64,000 bases of DNA from Bradyrhizobium semiaridum (GCF_020329505.1 NZ_JAGKJJ010000004.1:225083-289082); one strand, 5' to 3'. Positions 34,779 through 44,559 are shown, numbered from the stretch's first letter. Numbers and translations are program-made. Notes: generated by a model not told the origin, from the sequence alone.

Positions 34779-35051
34779 AGGTGCGTTTGCTTGCAATCGG
34801 TTAATGCCCTGACATACCGTTTTGTCGGGCAGGACGGCGATTCGCGGCAACGCCAACGCCATCACGCGCGTGGTGCGGTGCCGGAGGCGCGAGCCAGGGC
34901 TGCCTGGAGGACATGAGGCTGACGCAGAGCCTCTGGCGGGGCTTGATCTGGGGACAAGTCGGGCGGGAGCAGCGAAAATCCCAGCCCGCATCATCGGAAC
35001 CGGCGAATCCTCTCGGGCTTGATGTAAAATGGTTTCGATGTGGAGTCGGCG

Positions 35052-35789
35052 ATGACGCAACCTGCAAAGGTCCAAGAACCCTCGATGGAGGAGATCCTGG
35101 CGTCGATCCGTCGCATCATTGCGGACGATGAGGCGAAGCCGGCCGCTGCAGAGAAACCGGCGGCCGCAGCAGCTGCGCCGCCGCCCAAGGTCGAACCGCC
35201 AGTGCAACCGAAGCCCGCCGCCATGAAGAGCCCGCCGCCAGCATCGCCGCCGCCGGCCGCGAAGGTCGCGCCCGCATCCAAGCCAGCGCCGGCCGCCGCG
35301 GCAGGCAATAGCCAGGACGACATCGACTCGCTGCTCGCCAGTCTCGACGAGGCGACGCAGCCGTCCGAGGTCAGGCCGCCGCAGCCCGACGGCGATGTGT
35401 TCGAACTCACCGACGACATGGCGCTGCCGCAGCCGGCGGCCGCCGCGCCCGCAGCTCCTTCCTTCCGCAAGGTCGAGCCGCAGGACGACGTCGAATTCAC
35501 CGATCCGTCCGGGCGAGCGCGGGCGCCGGCCCAGGACGAGGTCCGCGAGCCGCCGCCGATCGACACGGCCGCGATCCAGCCGATCATCTCGGGAACCACG
35601 ATGCGGGCGGTGGAGTCCGCCTTCAACTCGCTGGCCAACACGGTGCTCAGCAACAATGCGCGCACGCTGGAGGACCTGGTCAAGGAGATGCTGCGGCCGA
35701 TGCTGAAGAACTGGCTGGACGACAACCTGCCGGGGCTGGTCGAGCGGATCGTCAAGGCCGAGATCGAGCGGGTATCGCGCGGACGCTGA
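35052..35789 (+). CDS. PopZ-like polar organising protein (DUF2497)
   Basis: This 245-residue protein has the DUF2497/PopZ layout. A short N-terminal helix SMEEILASIRRIIADDE binds client proteins, and a long proline/alanine/acid-rich linker follows (residues about 30-170). The C-terminal helices FNSLANTVLSNNARTLEDLV and MLRPMLKNWLDDNLPGLVER drive oligomerisation. PopZ anchors the chromosome origin and cell-cycle factors at the pole in Caulobacter. The ATG at 35052 has GGAG six to nine bases upstream; a GTG 12 bases earlier is an alternative. The gene sits before valS, a common alphaproteobacterial pairing. Confidence 0.85.
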   Translation: MTQPAKVQEPSMEEILASIRRIIADDEAKPAAAEKPAAAAAAPPPKVEPPVQPKPAAMKSPPPASPPPAAKVAPASKPAPAAAAGNSQDDIDSLLASLDEATQPSEVRPPQPDGDVFELTDDMALPQPAAAAPAAPSFRKVEPQDDVEFTDPSGRARAPAQDEVREPPPIDTAAIQPIISGTTMRAVESAFNSLANTVLSNNARTLEDLVKEMLRPMLKNWLDDNLPGLVERIVKAEIERVSRGR

Positions 35790-35925
35790 TTCTCCGGCGG
35801 AGCGCCATCGGCCCTGATTCGGCCACCCCAAAATGCCCTAATTGCGGCTTCCGCGTGCCGGTCCGGTTGACTCGGTGCGTCCATGCGGCTTTCTAGCCGT
35901 TTCCACATCCCCATATTGCAGTGTC

Positions 35926-38796
35926 ATGATCGAGAAGAATTACCAGCCCGCGGATATCGAGCGCCGGATGTCCCAGATTTGGGAGGACAGCGGTGCGTTC
36001 AAGGCCGGACGGCCGGAACGCAAGGACGCTGCGCCTTTCACCATCGTGATCCCGCCGCCGAACGTCACCGGCTCGCTGCATATGGGCCATGCCCTCAACA
36101 ACACGCTGCAGGACATCCTGTGCCGCTTCGAGCGGATGCGCGGCCGCGACGTGCTGTGGCAGCCCGGCACCGACCATGCCGGCATCGCCACTCAGATGGT
36201 GGTCGAGCGCCAGCTGATGGAACGCCAGGAGCCGGGCCGGCGCGATATCGGCCGGGCCAAGTTCCTCGAGCGGGTCTGGCAGTGGAAGGCCGAGAGCGGC
36301 GGCACCATCGTCAACCAGCTGAAGCGCCTCGGCGCGTCCTGCGACTGGTCGCGCGAGCGCTTCACGATGGACGAGGGCCTGTCGCGCGCCGTCGTCAAGG
36401 TGTTCGTCGAGCTGCACCGCGAAGGGCTGATCTACAAGGACAAGCGCCTCGTCAACTGGGACCCGAAGCTGCTCACCGCGATCTCCGATCTCGAAGTGCA
36501 GCAGGTCGAGGTCAAGGGCCATCTCTGGTATCTGCGCTATCCGATCGAGGGCCGCGACTTCAGCCCCGAGGACCCGACATCGTTCATCGTGGTCGCGACG
36601 ACGCGTCCCGAGACCATGCTCGGCGACACCGCAGTCGCGGTGCATCCGGACGATGAACGCTACACCAAGCTGGTCGGCCAGCACGTGATCCTGCCGCTGG
36701 TCGGCCGCAAGATCCCGATCGTCGCCGACGACTATTCCGATCCGGAGAAGGGCTCTGGCGCGGTCAAGGTGACGCCGGCGCACGACTTCAACGATTTCGA
36801 GATCGGCAAGCGCCACGGCCTGCCGCAGATCAGCGTGCTCGATCAGGAAGGCTGCCTCAGCCTCACCGACAACGAGGACTATCTGCGCGGCTTGCCGGAA
36901 GGTTCGACCGAGTTCGCCGCGGAGTTCGACAAGATCGAGCGTTTCGCCGCGCGCAAGAAGATCGTGGCGCGGCTGGAGGAGTTCGGATTCCTCGAACGCA
37001 TCGAGCCGAACACCCACATGGTGCCGCATGGCGACCGCTCCGGCGTCGTGATCGAGCCGTATCTGACCGACCAATGGTACGTCGACGCGCACGCGCTGGC
37101 GCAGCCGGCGATGGCGGCGGTGCGTTCGGGCGAGACGACGTTCGTGCCGAAGAACTGGGAAAAGACCTATTTCGAATGGATGGAGAACATCCAGCCCTGG
37201 TGCATCTCGCGCCAGCTGTGGTGGGGCCACCAGATTCCCGCCTGGTACGGGCCGGACGGCAAGGTGTTCGTCGCCGAGACCGAGGAAGAGGCGGTCGGCA
37301 ACGCGCTCGGTTATTACGTCGAGCAGGAGGTCATCACGCCGGAGCAGGGCCACGAGATGGCCGCCGACCCGGCGAAGCGCGAGGGCTTCATCACGCGCGA
37401 CGAGGACGTGCTCGACACCTGGTTCTCCTCGGCGCTGTGGCCGTTCTCGACGCTGGGTTGGCCGGACGACACGCCCGAGGTCGCGCGCTACTACCCGACC
37501 AACACGCTGGTCACCGGCTTCGACATCATCTTCTTCTGGGTCGCCCGCATGATGATGATGGGCCTGCATTTCATGAAGGAGGCGCCGTTCTCGACGGTCT
37601 ACATCCACGCTCTCGTCCGCGACGAGAAGGGCGCCAAGATGTCGAAGTCGAAGGGCAACGTCATCGACCCGCTGCATCTGATCGACAAATACGGCGCCGA
37701 CGCGCTGCGCTTCACGCTGTCGGCGATGGCCGCTCAAGGCCGCGACATCAAGCTGGCCGAGAGCCGGGTCGACGGCTATCGCAGCCTCGCGACCAAGCTG
37801 TGGAACGCCTGCCGCTTCGCCGAGATGAACGGCGCGGCGCTGCCCGAGGGTTTCGAGCCCGCGAAGGCGGAGCAGTCGGTGAATCGCTGGATCATGCACG
37901 AGACGGCGCGCGCGGCACGCGAGGTCACCGAGGCGATCGAGGCCTATCGTTTCAATGACGCGGCGAATGCGGTCTACCGCTTCATCTGGAACGTCTATTG
38001 CGACTGGTACATCGAATTGACCAAACCGCTTCTGATGGGCGAGGACGGACCGGCGAAGACCGAAACCCGCGCCATGCTCGCCTACGTGCGCGACGAGATC
38101 CTCAAGCTGCTGCATCCCTTCATGCCCTTCGTCACCGAAGAGCTGTGGGCGGTGACGGCGAAGCGCGATGGCCTGCTGGCGCTCGCGCCGTGGCCGCGCA
38201 GGGCGACCGGCGTGACCGCCGAGCAGCTTGCCGAAATGGCGATGTCAGGCCCGAGCGGCGAGATCATTCCAGCCGGGATGATCATTGCATCCGAGACGGC
38301 CGAGTTCAGTGACCCCGCGGCCGAGGCCGAGATCGGCTGGCTGGTCGATCTCTTGAGCACGGTGCGTTCGGTCAAGGCGGAAATGAACATCCCGCCGTCG
38401 ACGCTGACGCCACTCGTGATGGTCGCAGCTTCGCCCGAAACCAAGGCACGCGCGCAGCACTGGAGCGAGGTCGCCAAGCGCCTGGCGCGGCTGTCGGACA
38501 TTTCGTTCGCGGACACGGCGCCGCAAGGCGCCGTGCAGCTTCTCGTCCGCGGCGAGGTCGTCGCGCTACCGCTCAAGGGCGTGGTCGATCTGGCCGCCGA
38601 GCGGGGGAGGCTTGAGAAGGAGCTCGGCAAGGCCGACGCCGACATCAAGCGGGTCGACGCCAAGCTGTCCAACGAGAAGTTCGTCGCCAATGCGCCGGAA
38701 GAGCTGGTCGAGGAAGAGAAGGAAAAGCGCGAGGCCGCGCTCGAGCGCCGCGCCAAGATATCAGAAGCGATCGAACGGCTGAAGCAGGCGTCGTAG
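35926..38796 (+). CDS. valS: Valyl-tRNA synthetase
   Basis: This 956-residue class I synthetase charges tRNA-Val. The HIGH motif is HMGH (52-55, in PPPNVTGSLHMGHALNNT) and the KMSKS motif is at 571-575 (GAKMSKSKGNVIDP). The CP1 editing domain contains TTRPETMLGDTAVAVHP. The C-terminus ends in a long coiled coil (about 885-955) that grips the tRNA. All landmarks are intact and the length is normal. The ATG at 35926 matches the expected N-terminus MIEKNYQPADIE; the frame upstream is not conserved. Confidence 0.97.
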   Translation: MIEKNYQPADIERRMSQIWEDSGAFKAGRPERKDAAPFTIVIPPPNVTGSLHMGHALNNTLQDILCRFERMRGRDVLWQPGTDHAGIATQMVVERQLMERQEPGRRDIGRAKFLERVWQWKAESGGTIVNQLKRLGASCDWSRERFTMDEGLSRAVVKVFVELHREGLIYKDKRLVNWDPKLLTAISDLEVQQVEVKGHLWYLRYPIEGRDFSPEDPTSFIVVATTRPETMLGDTAVAVHPDDERYTKLVGQHVILPLVGRKIPIVADDYSDPEKGSGAVKVTPAHDFNDFEIGKRHGLPQISVLDQEGCLSLTDNEDYLRGLPEGSTEFAAEFDKIERFAARKKIVARLEEFGFLERIEPNTHMVPHGDRSGVVIEPYLTDQWYVDAHALAQPAMAAVRSGETTFVPKNWEKTYFEWMENIQPWCISRQLWWGHQIPAWYGPDGKVFVAETEEEAVGNALGYYVEQEVITPEQGHEMAADPAKREGFITRDEDVLDTWFSSALWPFSTLGWPDDTPEVARYYPTNTLVTGFDIIFFWVARMMMMGLHFMKEAPFSTVYIHALVRDEKGAKMSKSKGNVIDPLHLIDKYGADALRFTLSAMAAQGRDIKLAESRVDGYRSLATKLWNACRFAEMNGAALPEGFEPAKAEQSVNRWIMHETARAAREVTEAIEAYRFNDAANAVYRFIWNVYCDWYIELTKPLLMGEDGPAKTETRAMLAYVRDEILKLLHPFMPFVTEELWAVTAKRDGLLALAPWPRRATGVTAEQLAEMAMSGPSGEIIPAGMIIASETAEFSDPAAEAEIGWLVDLLSTVRSVKAEMNIPPSTLTPLVMVAASPETKARAQHWSEVAKRLARLSDISFADTAPQGAVQLLVRGEVVALPLKGVVDLAAERGRLEKELGKADADIKRVDAKLSNEKFVANAPEELVEEEKEKREAALERRAKISEAIERLKQAS

Positions 38797-38814
38797 CGAG
38801 CGACGCCGCTGCGT

Positions 38815-39420
38815 TCAAAACGGTTTGCTGAGGAATTTCGAGCCTTGCAGCCCGTAGCGCCAGGGCAGCTCGACGGCCTTGGTGATGCCGATCCGCACGC
38901 CGGTGGCGATCTCAGGCTTTTCAGTGCGGGCATGAAGCGCGATCGGAGCGCGGTCGAGCGGTAATTCACTGTGGGCGATGCTGATGCCGAGCGCCTCGCA
39001 GAGCTTGCCGGGCCCGGAGCACAGCGCCCGCGCGTCCTCCAGCCCGCGCCGCTTGCGCATCGCGGCGAGGCCATGGGTCGGCTCGAGCGCGCGGATCAGC
39101 ACGGCGCTGGCGGAGCCGGCGGCCTCGCAGACGAAGTTCACGCACCAGTGGATGCCGTAGGAGCGGTAGACGTAGGAGAAGCCGGGCGGGCCGAACATCA
39201 CCTGGTTGCGCGGGGTGGGTCCCCGGAACGAATGCGCCGCCGGATCGGTGTGATGATAGGCCTCGACCTCGACGATGATGCCGCCGACGCCGCCGACCAG
39301 GAAGGTGGCCCCGATCAGGTCGGGCGCGACCTCGTGCACGCTGCGGTCGAAGAAGGAGCGTTTCAGCGCTTTGCCGAGGTGCGGCGTGGCCGCTGCGGTC
39401 GATTTGGGTTTTTGAGCCAT
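38815..39420 (-). CDS. Alkyladenine (3-methyladenine) DNA glycosylase, AAG/Mpg family
   Basis: This 201-residue base-excision enzyme of the MPG family removes alkylated purines. Family segments in order are [31 protein letters not shown] (catalytic Glu in VEVEAY), [21 protein letters not shown], and [11 protein letters not shown] followed by [14 protein letters not shown]. It is convergent with valS, with only 18 bp between them. The N-terminus has a basic lead ([13 protein letters not shown]) typical of rhizobial members. Confidence 0.92.
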   Translation of the reverse strand: MAQKPKSTAAATPHLGKALKRSFFDRSVHEVAPDLIGATFLVGGVGGIIVEVEAYHHTDPAAHSFRGPTPRNQVMFGPPGFSYVYRSYGIHWCVNFVCEAAGSASAVLIRALEPTHGLAAMRKRRGLEDARALCSGPGKLCEALGISIAHSELPLDRAPIALHARTEKPEIATGVRIGITKAVELPWRYGLQGSKFLSKPF

Positions 39421-39484
39421 TTTGAGGTGGGAATCGGGGCGGAACAGGCCGCAAGACTGCCAATATATCGGCTCAGCTGCTACA

Positions 39485-39518
39485 GCATGATCCGGAAAAG
39501 TGTCTCATCGCGCTTTAG
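39485..39518. repeat. Intergenic repeat, family A, copy 3 (internally deleted)
   Basis: GCATGATCCGGAAAAGTG is joined directly to TCTCATCGCGCTTTAG. These are the two ends of the copy at 1234-1333, with about 65 central bases missing. It lies in the promoter gap between the glycosylase and lipA. Confidence 0.75.
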
Positions 39519-39578
39519 GGTCGCGCGGGGCCGGGTTGCAGGCCCCGTCAACACGGATTAGCTAAGCTCATCGTCGGA

Positions 39579-39624
39579 ACATGATCTGTCCGGAAAACCG
39601 GTCTCCGTCTTTCCGGATCATGCT
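39579..39624. repeat. Intergenic repeat, family A, copy 4 (inverted arms)
   Basis: CATGATCtgTCCGGAAAACCGG faces CTTTCCGGATCATGC, forming a hairpin with arms related to the family A end sequence. It lies 20 bases before lipA, about 60 bases after copy 3, and could affect the lipA leader. Confidence 0.65.
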
Positions 39625-39644
39625 CCCGCCACTTGCAGGCACCT

Positions 39645-40604
39645 ATGGTCACCATCGTCGATACCATCTCCACGACCCCGTTGCGCCCGCGGCACCCCGA
39701 AAAGGTGAACCGGCCGGACGCCGTGTCGCCGCCGAAGCCGGACTGGATCCGGGTCCGCGCGCCGAACACGCGCGGCTATGCCGATACGCGCCGCATCGTC
39801 AAGGAGAACGGCCTCGTCACGGTGTGCGAGGAGGCCGGCTGTCCCAATATCGGCGAGTGCTGGGACAAGAAGCACGCCACCTTCATGATCATGGGGGACA
39901 CCTGCACGCGGGCCTGCGCGTTCTGCAACGTCAAGACCGGCATGCCCACGGCGCTCGAAGCCCATGAGCCCGAATACGTCGCCGAGGCGACCGCCAAGCT
40001 CGGCCTGGCCCATGTGGTGGTGACCTCGGTCGACCGTGACGATCTCACTGACGGCGGCGCCGAGCATTTTGCACAAACCATCCGCGCCATCCGCGCGCGC
40101 TGCCCGACCACCACGATCGAGATCCTGACGCCGGACTTCCTGCGCAAGGACGGCGCGCTGGAGCGCGTGGTCGCCGCCAAGCCCGACGTGTTCAACCACA
40201 ATCTGGAGACCGTGCCGTCGCGTTATCTGACGGTCCGTCCCGGCGCGCGCTACTTCCACTCGATCCGGCTGCTGCAACGGGTCAAGGAGATGGATCCAAC
40301 CATCTTCACCAAGTCCGGCATCATGGTCGGCCTCGGCGAGGAGCGCCACGAGGTGCTGCAGGTGATGGACGATCTGCGCTCGGCCGATGTCGACTTCCTC
40401 ACCATCGGCCAATACCTGCAGCCGACGCGCAAGCATCACGCCGTGATGCGCTACGTGACGCCGGACGAGTTCGCCGGCTATGAGCGGGTGGCCTATACCA
40501 AGGGTTTTCTGATGGTGTCGGCAAGCCCGCTGACCCGGTCCTCGCATCACGCCGGCGAGGATTTTGCCAAGCTGCAGGCGGCCCGCACCGCCCGCGGCCG
40601 CTGA
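39645..40604 (+). CDS. lipA: Lipoyl synthase
   Basis: This 319-residue radical-SAM enzyme inserts two sulfurs into octanoyl groups to make lipoate. The auxiliary-cluster cysteines are C61, C66 and C72 ([13 protein letters not shown]) and the radical-SAM CxxxCxxC is C87, C91 and C94 (CTRACAFC). The ending [14 protein letters not shown] carries the conserved RSSxxA serine. The ATG at 39645 was preferred to a TTG at 39633; GCAGG lies upstream. The next gene, a COQ10/RatA-like protein, starts five bases after the stop, so the two form an operon. No lipB is present in the window. Confidence 0.96.
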   Translation: MVTIVDTISTTPLRPRHPEKVNRPDAVSPPKPDWIRVRAPNTRGYADTRRIVKENGLVTVCEEAGCPNIGECWDKKHATFMIMGDTCTRACAFCNVKTGMPTALEAHEPEYVAEATAKLGLAHVVVTSVDRDDLTDGGAEHFAQTIRAIRARCPTTTIEILTPDFLRKDGALERVVAAKPDVFNHNLETVPSRYLTVRPGARYFHSIRLLQRVKEMDPTIFTKSGIMVGLGEERHEVLQVMDDLRSADVDFLTIGQYLQPTRKHHAVMRYVTPDEFAGYERVAYTKGFLMVSASPLTRSSHHAGEDFAKLQAARTARGR

Positions 40605-40608
40605 TCTG

Positions 40609-41073
40609 ATGCCGCGTTTTCAAAGCAAGCGGCGGGTTCGCCACGCTGCCGCACAGATGTTCGATCTGGTCGCCGACGTCGAGCGCTATCCGGAATTCGT
40701 GCCGCTGTGCCAGTCGCTGAAGATCCGCCAGCGCACGCCGAAGGACGACGGCACCGAGATCGTGGTGGCCGACATGACGGTGTCGTTCAAGCTGGTGCGC
40801 GAATCCTTCACCAGCAAGGTGACGCTCGACCGGCCCAATCTGATGATCCTGGTTGAATATCTGCGCGGCCCCTTCAGCAATCTGGAGAATCGCTGGACCT
40901 TCGAGCCGAAGTCGGACGCCGAGTGCGACGTCGGCTTCTTCCTGAGCTACGAGTTCAAGAGCCGAATGCTGGCGATGTTGATGGGCTCGATGTTCGACGC
41001 CGCGTTCTCGCGCTTTGCCGCGGCATTCGAGAAGCGCGCTGACCAGATCTACGGCAAGCCAGCCGCTTCATAA
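40609..41073 (+). CDS. COQ10/RatA-like START-domain (SRPBCC) protein
   Basis: This 154-residue protein is a single polyketide-cyclase/START domain. RRVRHAAAQMFDLVADVERYPEFVPLC is the hallmark N-terminus, with WTFEPKSDAECDVGFFLSYEF and the C-terminal helix MFDAAFSRFAAAFEKRA. Mitochondrial COQ10 relatives bind ubiquinone; the E. coli relative RatA was described as a ribosome-associated toxin. Linkage to lipA and length favour a COQ10-type lipid-binding role, though the sequence alone does not decide. The ATG at 40609 follows the lipA stop by four bases. Confidence 0.88.
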   Translation: MPRFQSKRRVRHAAAQMFDLVADVERYPEFVPLCQSLKIRQRTPKDDGTEIVVADMTVSFKLVRESFTSKVTLDRPNLMILVEYLRGPFSNLENRWTFEPKSDAECDVGFFLSYEFKSRMLAMLMGSMFDAAFSRFAAAFEKRADQIYGKPAAS

Positions 41074-41100
41074 TATCTCTCACGGTCATTGCGGAAAGAG

Positions 41101-41133
41101 GGGCATCGCCGCGACACGTTGCAGGCGATGCCC
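41101..41133. terminator. Perfect 10-bp stem between convergent genes
   Basis: GGGCATCGCC (41101-41110) and GGCGATGCCC (41124-41133) are exact complements around a 13-base loop. The site lies between the COQ10-like gene (plus) and the BA14K gene (minus), where a bidirectional terminator is expected. Only short T or A runs flank it. Confidence 0.7.
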
Positions 41134-41145
41134 TTGAAGCTGCCC

Positions 41146-41532
41146 TTACGGGCAGGGGCGGCGCACGCCGCCGGATGCGATATAAGTGCCGGACGCTGGA
41201 TCATAGGAGCGGAAGCGCTGGGAGCAATAGGCGTCGTTGTTGGCCTTGGCCTGGCTCGCGGCGATCGCACCGCCGATGATCGCACCGGCCGCAAGGCCGC
41301 CGATGATCGCGCCGGCGTTGCCGCCACCACCATGATGCCGGTGACCATAATAGCCGCCGCGGTAGCCGTAGCGCGGGCCGCCATGATAGTGCCGGTACTG
41401 CACCTGCTGAACGGAGCTAGGCTGATCCTGCAAGGGCGCCGGAGCGAGCGGTGCTGCGGGCGAGGGGACAATAGTCGATAGTGTCATGGCACCGGCGGTG
41501 ATGCTGGCCACGACAAAAGTTCCCAACTTCAT
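41146..41532 (-). CDS. BA14K-family exported protein
   Basis: This 128-residue protein has a signal peptide (MKLGTFVVASITAGAMTLST, cleaved near PSPAA), a His/Gly/Tyr-rich middle (HYHGGPRYGYRGGYYGHRHH) and a hydrophobic glycine-zipper segment (GAIIGGLAAGAIIGGAIA). It ends with the BA14K signature DAYCSQRFRSYDPASGTY. The Brucella BA14K protein is an immunogenic, lectin-like surface protein; the role here is unknown. Two ATGs lie side by side (41535 and 41532); the second is better spaced from AAGGAG. Confidence 0.88.
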   Translation of the reverse strand: MKLGTFVVASITAGAMTLSTIVPSPAAPLAPAPLQDQPSSVQQVQYRHYHGGPRYGYRGGYYGHRHHGGGGNAGAIIGGLAAGAIIGGAIAASQAKANNDAYCSQRFRSYDPASGTYIASGGVRRPCP

Positions 41533-41825
41533 CATTTTCTCCTTGTTGTGGGATTGCTGCTGAAACAGCCGAGCTGGAACAGAAGATAACGGCGAAGCCG
41601 GGGCCGTGTTCCACCTGAGATAGCAGCACTAAGTCGCATTGACGAGGATGGTTAGTGACGGCCGCCCGCGACTCACACCGCGCATCCATCGATACGCGTC
41701 AGGCGGCATTTGCGTGTGACGGCAGGGCCGTCGCAATCGCGCAAATAAACTTCCTGACCCTGTCTGCTTCAGCCGGTTCAGTTCGTCCTTCGGCCATCTG
41801 ATCAACATCGTGCAAGGAGTAGGAC

Positions 41826-42485
41826 GTGAGAAAGATCGTTGTCGGCGCCTTCATCAGCCTTGACGGCGTCATGCAATCGCCCGGCGGCCCGGAGGAAGAT
41901 CCGATCGGCGGCTTCCGTTTCGGCGGCTGGTTCGCGCCGCTGGTCGATGAAGCGACCGGCGCGGTGATCGGCCAGATGCTGGCCAATCCATTCGACCTGC
42001 TGCTCGGCCGCAAGACCTACGACATTTTCGCCGCCCATTGGCCCTATGTCGGCAAGGATGATCCGATCGGCCCGCTGTTCAACCGCATCACCAAATACGT
42101 CGCGACCCGCGATGCCGGCCGCACGCTGAGCTGGCAAAACAGCGAGACGCTGGGGGCCGACGTTGTCGCCGCGCTGCGCAAGCTGAAGCAGTCTGACGGC
42201 CCGGATCTGCTGACGCAAGGCTCGAGCGATTTCCTCAAGACGCTGTTCGCCGCGGGTCTGGTCGACGAGGTCAATGTGTTCATCGCGCCGCTGATCCTCG
42301 GCAAGGGCAAGCGCCTGTTCGGCGACAGCGGCCAGCCGGGAAATCTGAAGCTGATGTCGTCGCAGGTGCTGCCGTCCGGCATCATCTACGCCAAATATAT
42401 TCGCGACGGCGAGGTGAAGACCGGCTCGTTCGAATTCGAGACGCCGACCGCAGCGGAGCTCGAACGCCGCAAGAACCTGACCTGA
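41826..42485 (+). CDS. Dihydrofolate-reductase-like (RibD C-terminal domain) protein
   Basis: This 219-residue protein is of the DHFR/RibD C-terminal superfamily: MRKIVVGAFISLDGVMQSPG at the start, LLLGRKTYDIFAAHWP, QGSSDFLKTLFAAGLVDEVN and IAPLILGKGKRLF. Such YyaP/YwjB-type proteins bind NADPH, but their substrates are usually unknown, and a true folate role is unlikely. It starts at GTG 41826 with GGAGTAGG upstream. It is convergent with the cinA-like gene, eight bases apart. The 290 bp upstream hold nothing recognised. Confidence 0.85.
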   Translation: MRKIVVGAFISLDGVMQSPGGPEEDPIGGFRFGGWFAPLVDEATGAVIGQMLANPFDLLLGRKTYDIFAAHWPYVGKDDPIGPLFNRITKYVATRDAGRTLSWQNSETLGADVVAALRKLKQSDGPDLLTQGSSDFLKTLFAAGLVDEVNVFIAPLILGKGKRLFGDSGQPGNLKLMSSQVLPSGIIYAKYIRDGEVKTGSFEFETPTAAELERRKNLT

Positions 42486-42492
42486 GCAGGGT

Positions 42493-43092
42493 TCAGCCGC
42501 GCGGCAGCCGACGGCGCTTTGCGGCGTGGCTGCGCGGCGACCGAGCGACGCGCGGCCGCAGCCGGCTGACGGCCTCGCGGCGCGGCTTGGTAGCTTGCGG
42601 CGGGCGCGCCAGCTCCATCAACATGCGCAGCGCCTCGACCACCGAGCGCTGGCGCACCGCGCTGCGGCCGATCGCGCCGAAGCGCTGCTCGCGATGCAGG
42701 ATGCGGCCGTCGCGCGCGGCGACCGCGAAATGCACGAGGCCCACGGGCTTGCCCGGCGTCGCGCCGCCGGGCCCGGCGATCCCGGTGATGGAGACCGCAA
42801 GGTCGACGCCGGCCTTCTCCAGCGCGCCGATCGCCATCGCGGTCGCGGTTTCCTTGCTGACGGCGCCGAAGGTTTCCAGCGTTGCCGCCTTGACGCCGAG
42901 CATCACCCGCTTGGCCTCGTTGGAATAGGTGACGAAGCCGCGGTCGATTACGTCGGACGAGCCGGGGATGTCGGTGAGCGCGCCGGCGACCAGGCCGCCG
43001 GTGCAGGATTCGGCGGTCGCGATGGTCAGCTTGCGCATCCGGCACAGGTCGAGCAGCGAGCGGGAGAGGGCACGAGCGTCGCTGCCGCCCAT
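42493..43092 (-). CDS. CinA C-terminal-domain protein (nicotinamide-nucleotide amidohydrolase)
   Basis: This 199-residue single-domain CinA-C/PncC-type protein has TIATAESCTGGLVAGALTDI with the catalytic Ser-Cys region, then GFVTYSNEAKRVMLGV and SITGIAGPGGATPGKPVG. It should deamidate NMN for pyridine-nucleotide salvage. The last 35 residues are arginine-rich (RLRPRVARSPRSHAAKRRR), an extension beyond the usual domain. The ATG at 43092, with GGAG eight bases upstream, is preferred to a GTG at 43101 that would overlap ispDF. The two genes are adjacent and probably co-transcribed. Confidence 0.88.
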   Translation of the reverse strand: MGGSDARALSRSLLDLCRMRKLTIATAESCTGGLVAGALTDIPGSSDVIDRGFVTYSNEAKRVMLGVKAATLETFGAVSKETATAMAIGALEKAGVDLAVSITGIAGPGGATPGKPVGLVHFAVAARDGRILHREQRFGAIGRSAVRQRSVVEALRMLMELARPPQATKPRREAVSRLRPRVARSPRSHAAKRRRLPRG

Positions 43093-43093
43093 G

Positions 43094-44305
43094 TCAGGCA
43101 CTCCGGCTCTTGTCGTCCCAACCTTGATCGTTCCAAGGGAGACGGATCGTCGCGCTCGCGGTCGCCGCGATGCCTTCCTCGCGGCCGGTGAAGCCGAGCC
43201 GCTCGCTGGTGGTCGCCTTCACCGCGACCCGCGAGACGTGGACGCCGGAAATCTCGGCGATCTTGGCCCGCATGGTGTCGCGCAACGGGCCGATCTTCGG
43301 CCGCTCGCAGATAAGCGTCACTTCGAGATTGGCGATCCGCCCGCCGCGCGCGGAGACGCGCTCGACGGCGTATTTCAGGAACTGGTCGGAGGAGGCGCCC
43401 TTCCATTTGGCGTCGCTCGGCGGGAAGTGCGAGCCGATATCGCCGTCGGCCAGCGCGCCGAGGATCGCATCGACCAGCGCGTGCAGCCCGACATCGCCGT
43501 CCGAATGCGCCAGAAAACCCTTGCTGTGCGGCACGCGCACGCCGCAGATCATCACATGATCGCCGTCGCCGAAGGCGTGCACGTCGTAGCCGGTGCCGGT
43601 TCTGACATCGCCGAGCTGGCTCGCCAGCCGCGCTTCCTCGCGCACAAAATCTTCGGGAGTGGTGAGTTTCATGTTGGCAGGATCACCTTCAAATGTCGCA
43701 ACCGTCAATCCCGCCCATTCCGCCAGCGCCGCATCGTCGGTGAAATCGGAGCGCCCCTCGCGTGCCGCGCGGCGATGCGCCTCCAATATCACATCGAAAC
43801 GAAAGGCCTGTGGCGTCTGCGCGATGCGCAGCCGCGCGCGCTCCGGCGTCGCTTCCACATCGCCGCCAGCGCCGGTGAGCTTGATCGTGTCGGTGACGGG
43901 GACGACCGGGATCGCGGCGCCGGTGCGGCCGGCGGCGGCGATCGCGCGCGAGATCACGGCTGCGGTGACGAAGGGGCGCGCGGCGTCGTGGATCAGCACG
44001 ATATCCGGCTTCTCGGCGGCGAGTGCCTCAAGCCCGGCATGCACCGAAGCCTGACGGGTCGCGCCGCCCGGCGTCGGCGGCTGATGGCGCAGCCCGGCGA
44101 CGGCTTCGCGAAACAGCGCGATGTCGTCGGGATTGACCACCGGCTGCACCGCGAAGACATCAGGATGCGAGGCGAACGCTTCCATGGCACGGAAGATCAC
44201 GGTCTGTCCGCCGATTGTCCGGTATTGTTTCGGCCCGCCCGCGCCGGCGCGCAGGCCACGGCCGGCTGCAACGAGAATGGCTGCGGTACGCTCGGGCTTC
44301 GGCAT
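43094..44305 (-). CDS. ispDF: Bifunctional IspD/IspF isoprenoid enzyme
   Basis: This 403-residue fusion enzyme belongs to the non-mevalonate (MEP) isoprenoid pathway. The IspD part (about 1-225) has [19 protein letters not shown] for CTP binding and [11 protein letters not shown]. The IspF part (about 235-390) starts GTGYDVHAF with metal ligands D241 and H243 and has [25 protein letters not shown]. The fusion is common in alphaproteobacteria. It catalyses MEP cytidylylation and later cyclodiphosphate formation. The gene is divergent from dusB across 254 bp and leads into the cinA-like gene. Confidence 0.96.
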   Translation of the reverse strand: MPKPERTAAILVAAGRGLRAGAGGPKQYRTIGGQTVIFRAMEAFASHPDVFAVQPVVNPDDIALFREAVAGLRHQPPTPGGATRQASVHAGLEALAAEKPDIVLIHDAARPFVTAAVISRAIAAAGRTGAAIPVVPVTDTIKLTGAGGDVEATPERARLRIAQTPQAFRFDVILEAHRRAAREGRSDFTDDAALAEWAGLTVATFEGDPANMKLTTPEDFVREEARLASQLGDVRTGTGYDVHAFGDGDHVMICGVRVPHSKGFLAHSDGDVGLHALVDAILGALADGDIGSHFPPSDAKWKGASSDQFLKYAVERVSARGGRIANLEVTLICERPKIGPLRDTMRAKIAEISGVHVSRVAVKATTSERLGFTGREEGIAATASATIRLPWNDQGWDDKSRSA

Positions 44306-44488
44306 TTTGAACCAGTGACAGACGAATCGGGGATGAAGTGAGGGGCGACGTCAGGCCGCGCACAGCCCTTACCATGCCCGCCGCGCAAGAACAGCGCGTT
44401 TGCAGATGGCTGTGGGAAAAGCAGATTATGTTGCAGTGCACTTGCATCGATGATAGGATTGTCTAAACTGTAGGCATGGCGCTTGACT

Positions 44489-44503
44489 GCACAATGATTG
44501 TGC
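44489..44503. promoter_or_regulatory. Perfect palindrome upstream of dusB-ntrBC, with a possible -35 element
   Basis: GCACAAT-G-ATTGTGC is an exact 15-base palindrome about 57 bases before the dusB start. TTGACT lies immediately upstream (44483-44488) and GAGAAT lies 18 bases beyond it, so the palindrome would occupy the spacer of a promoter. That is the classic place for a repressor or activator operator. The protein that binds is not known. Confidence 0.45.
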
Positions 44504-44559
44504 GCTGAGAATGGAAATATCGGCTGCAATGGCGTGGTCGACAGAGTGACGAGACGGCT

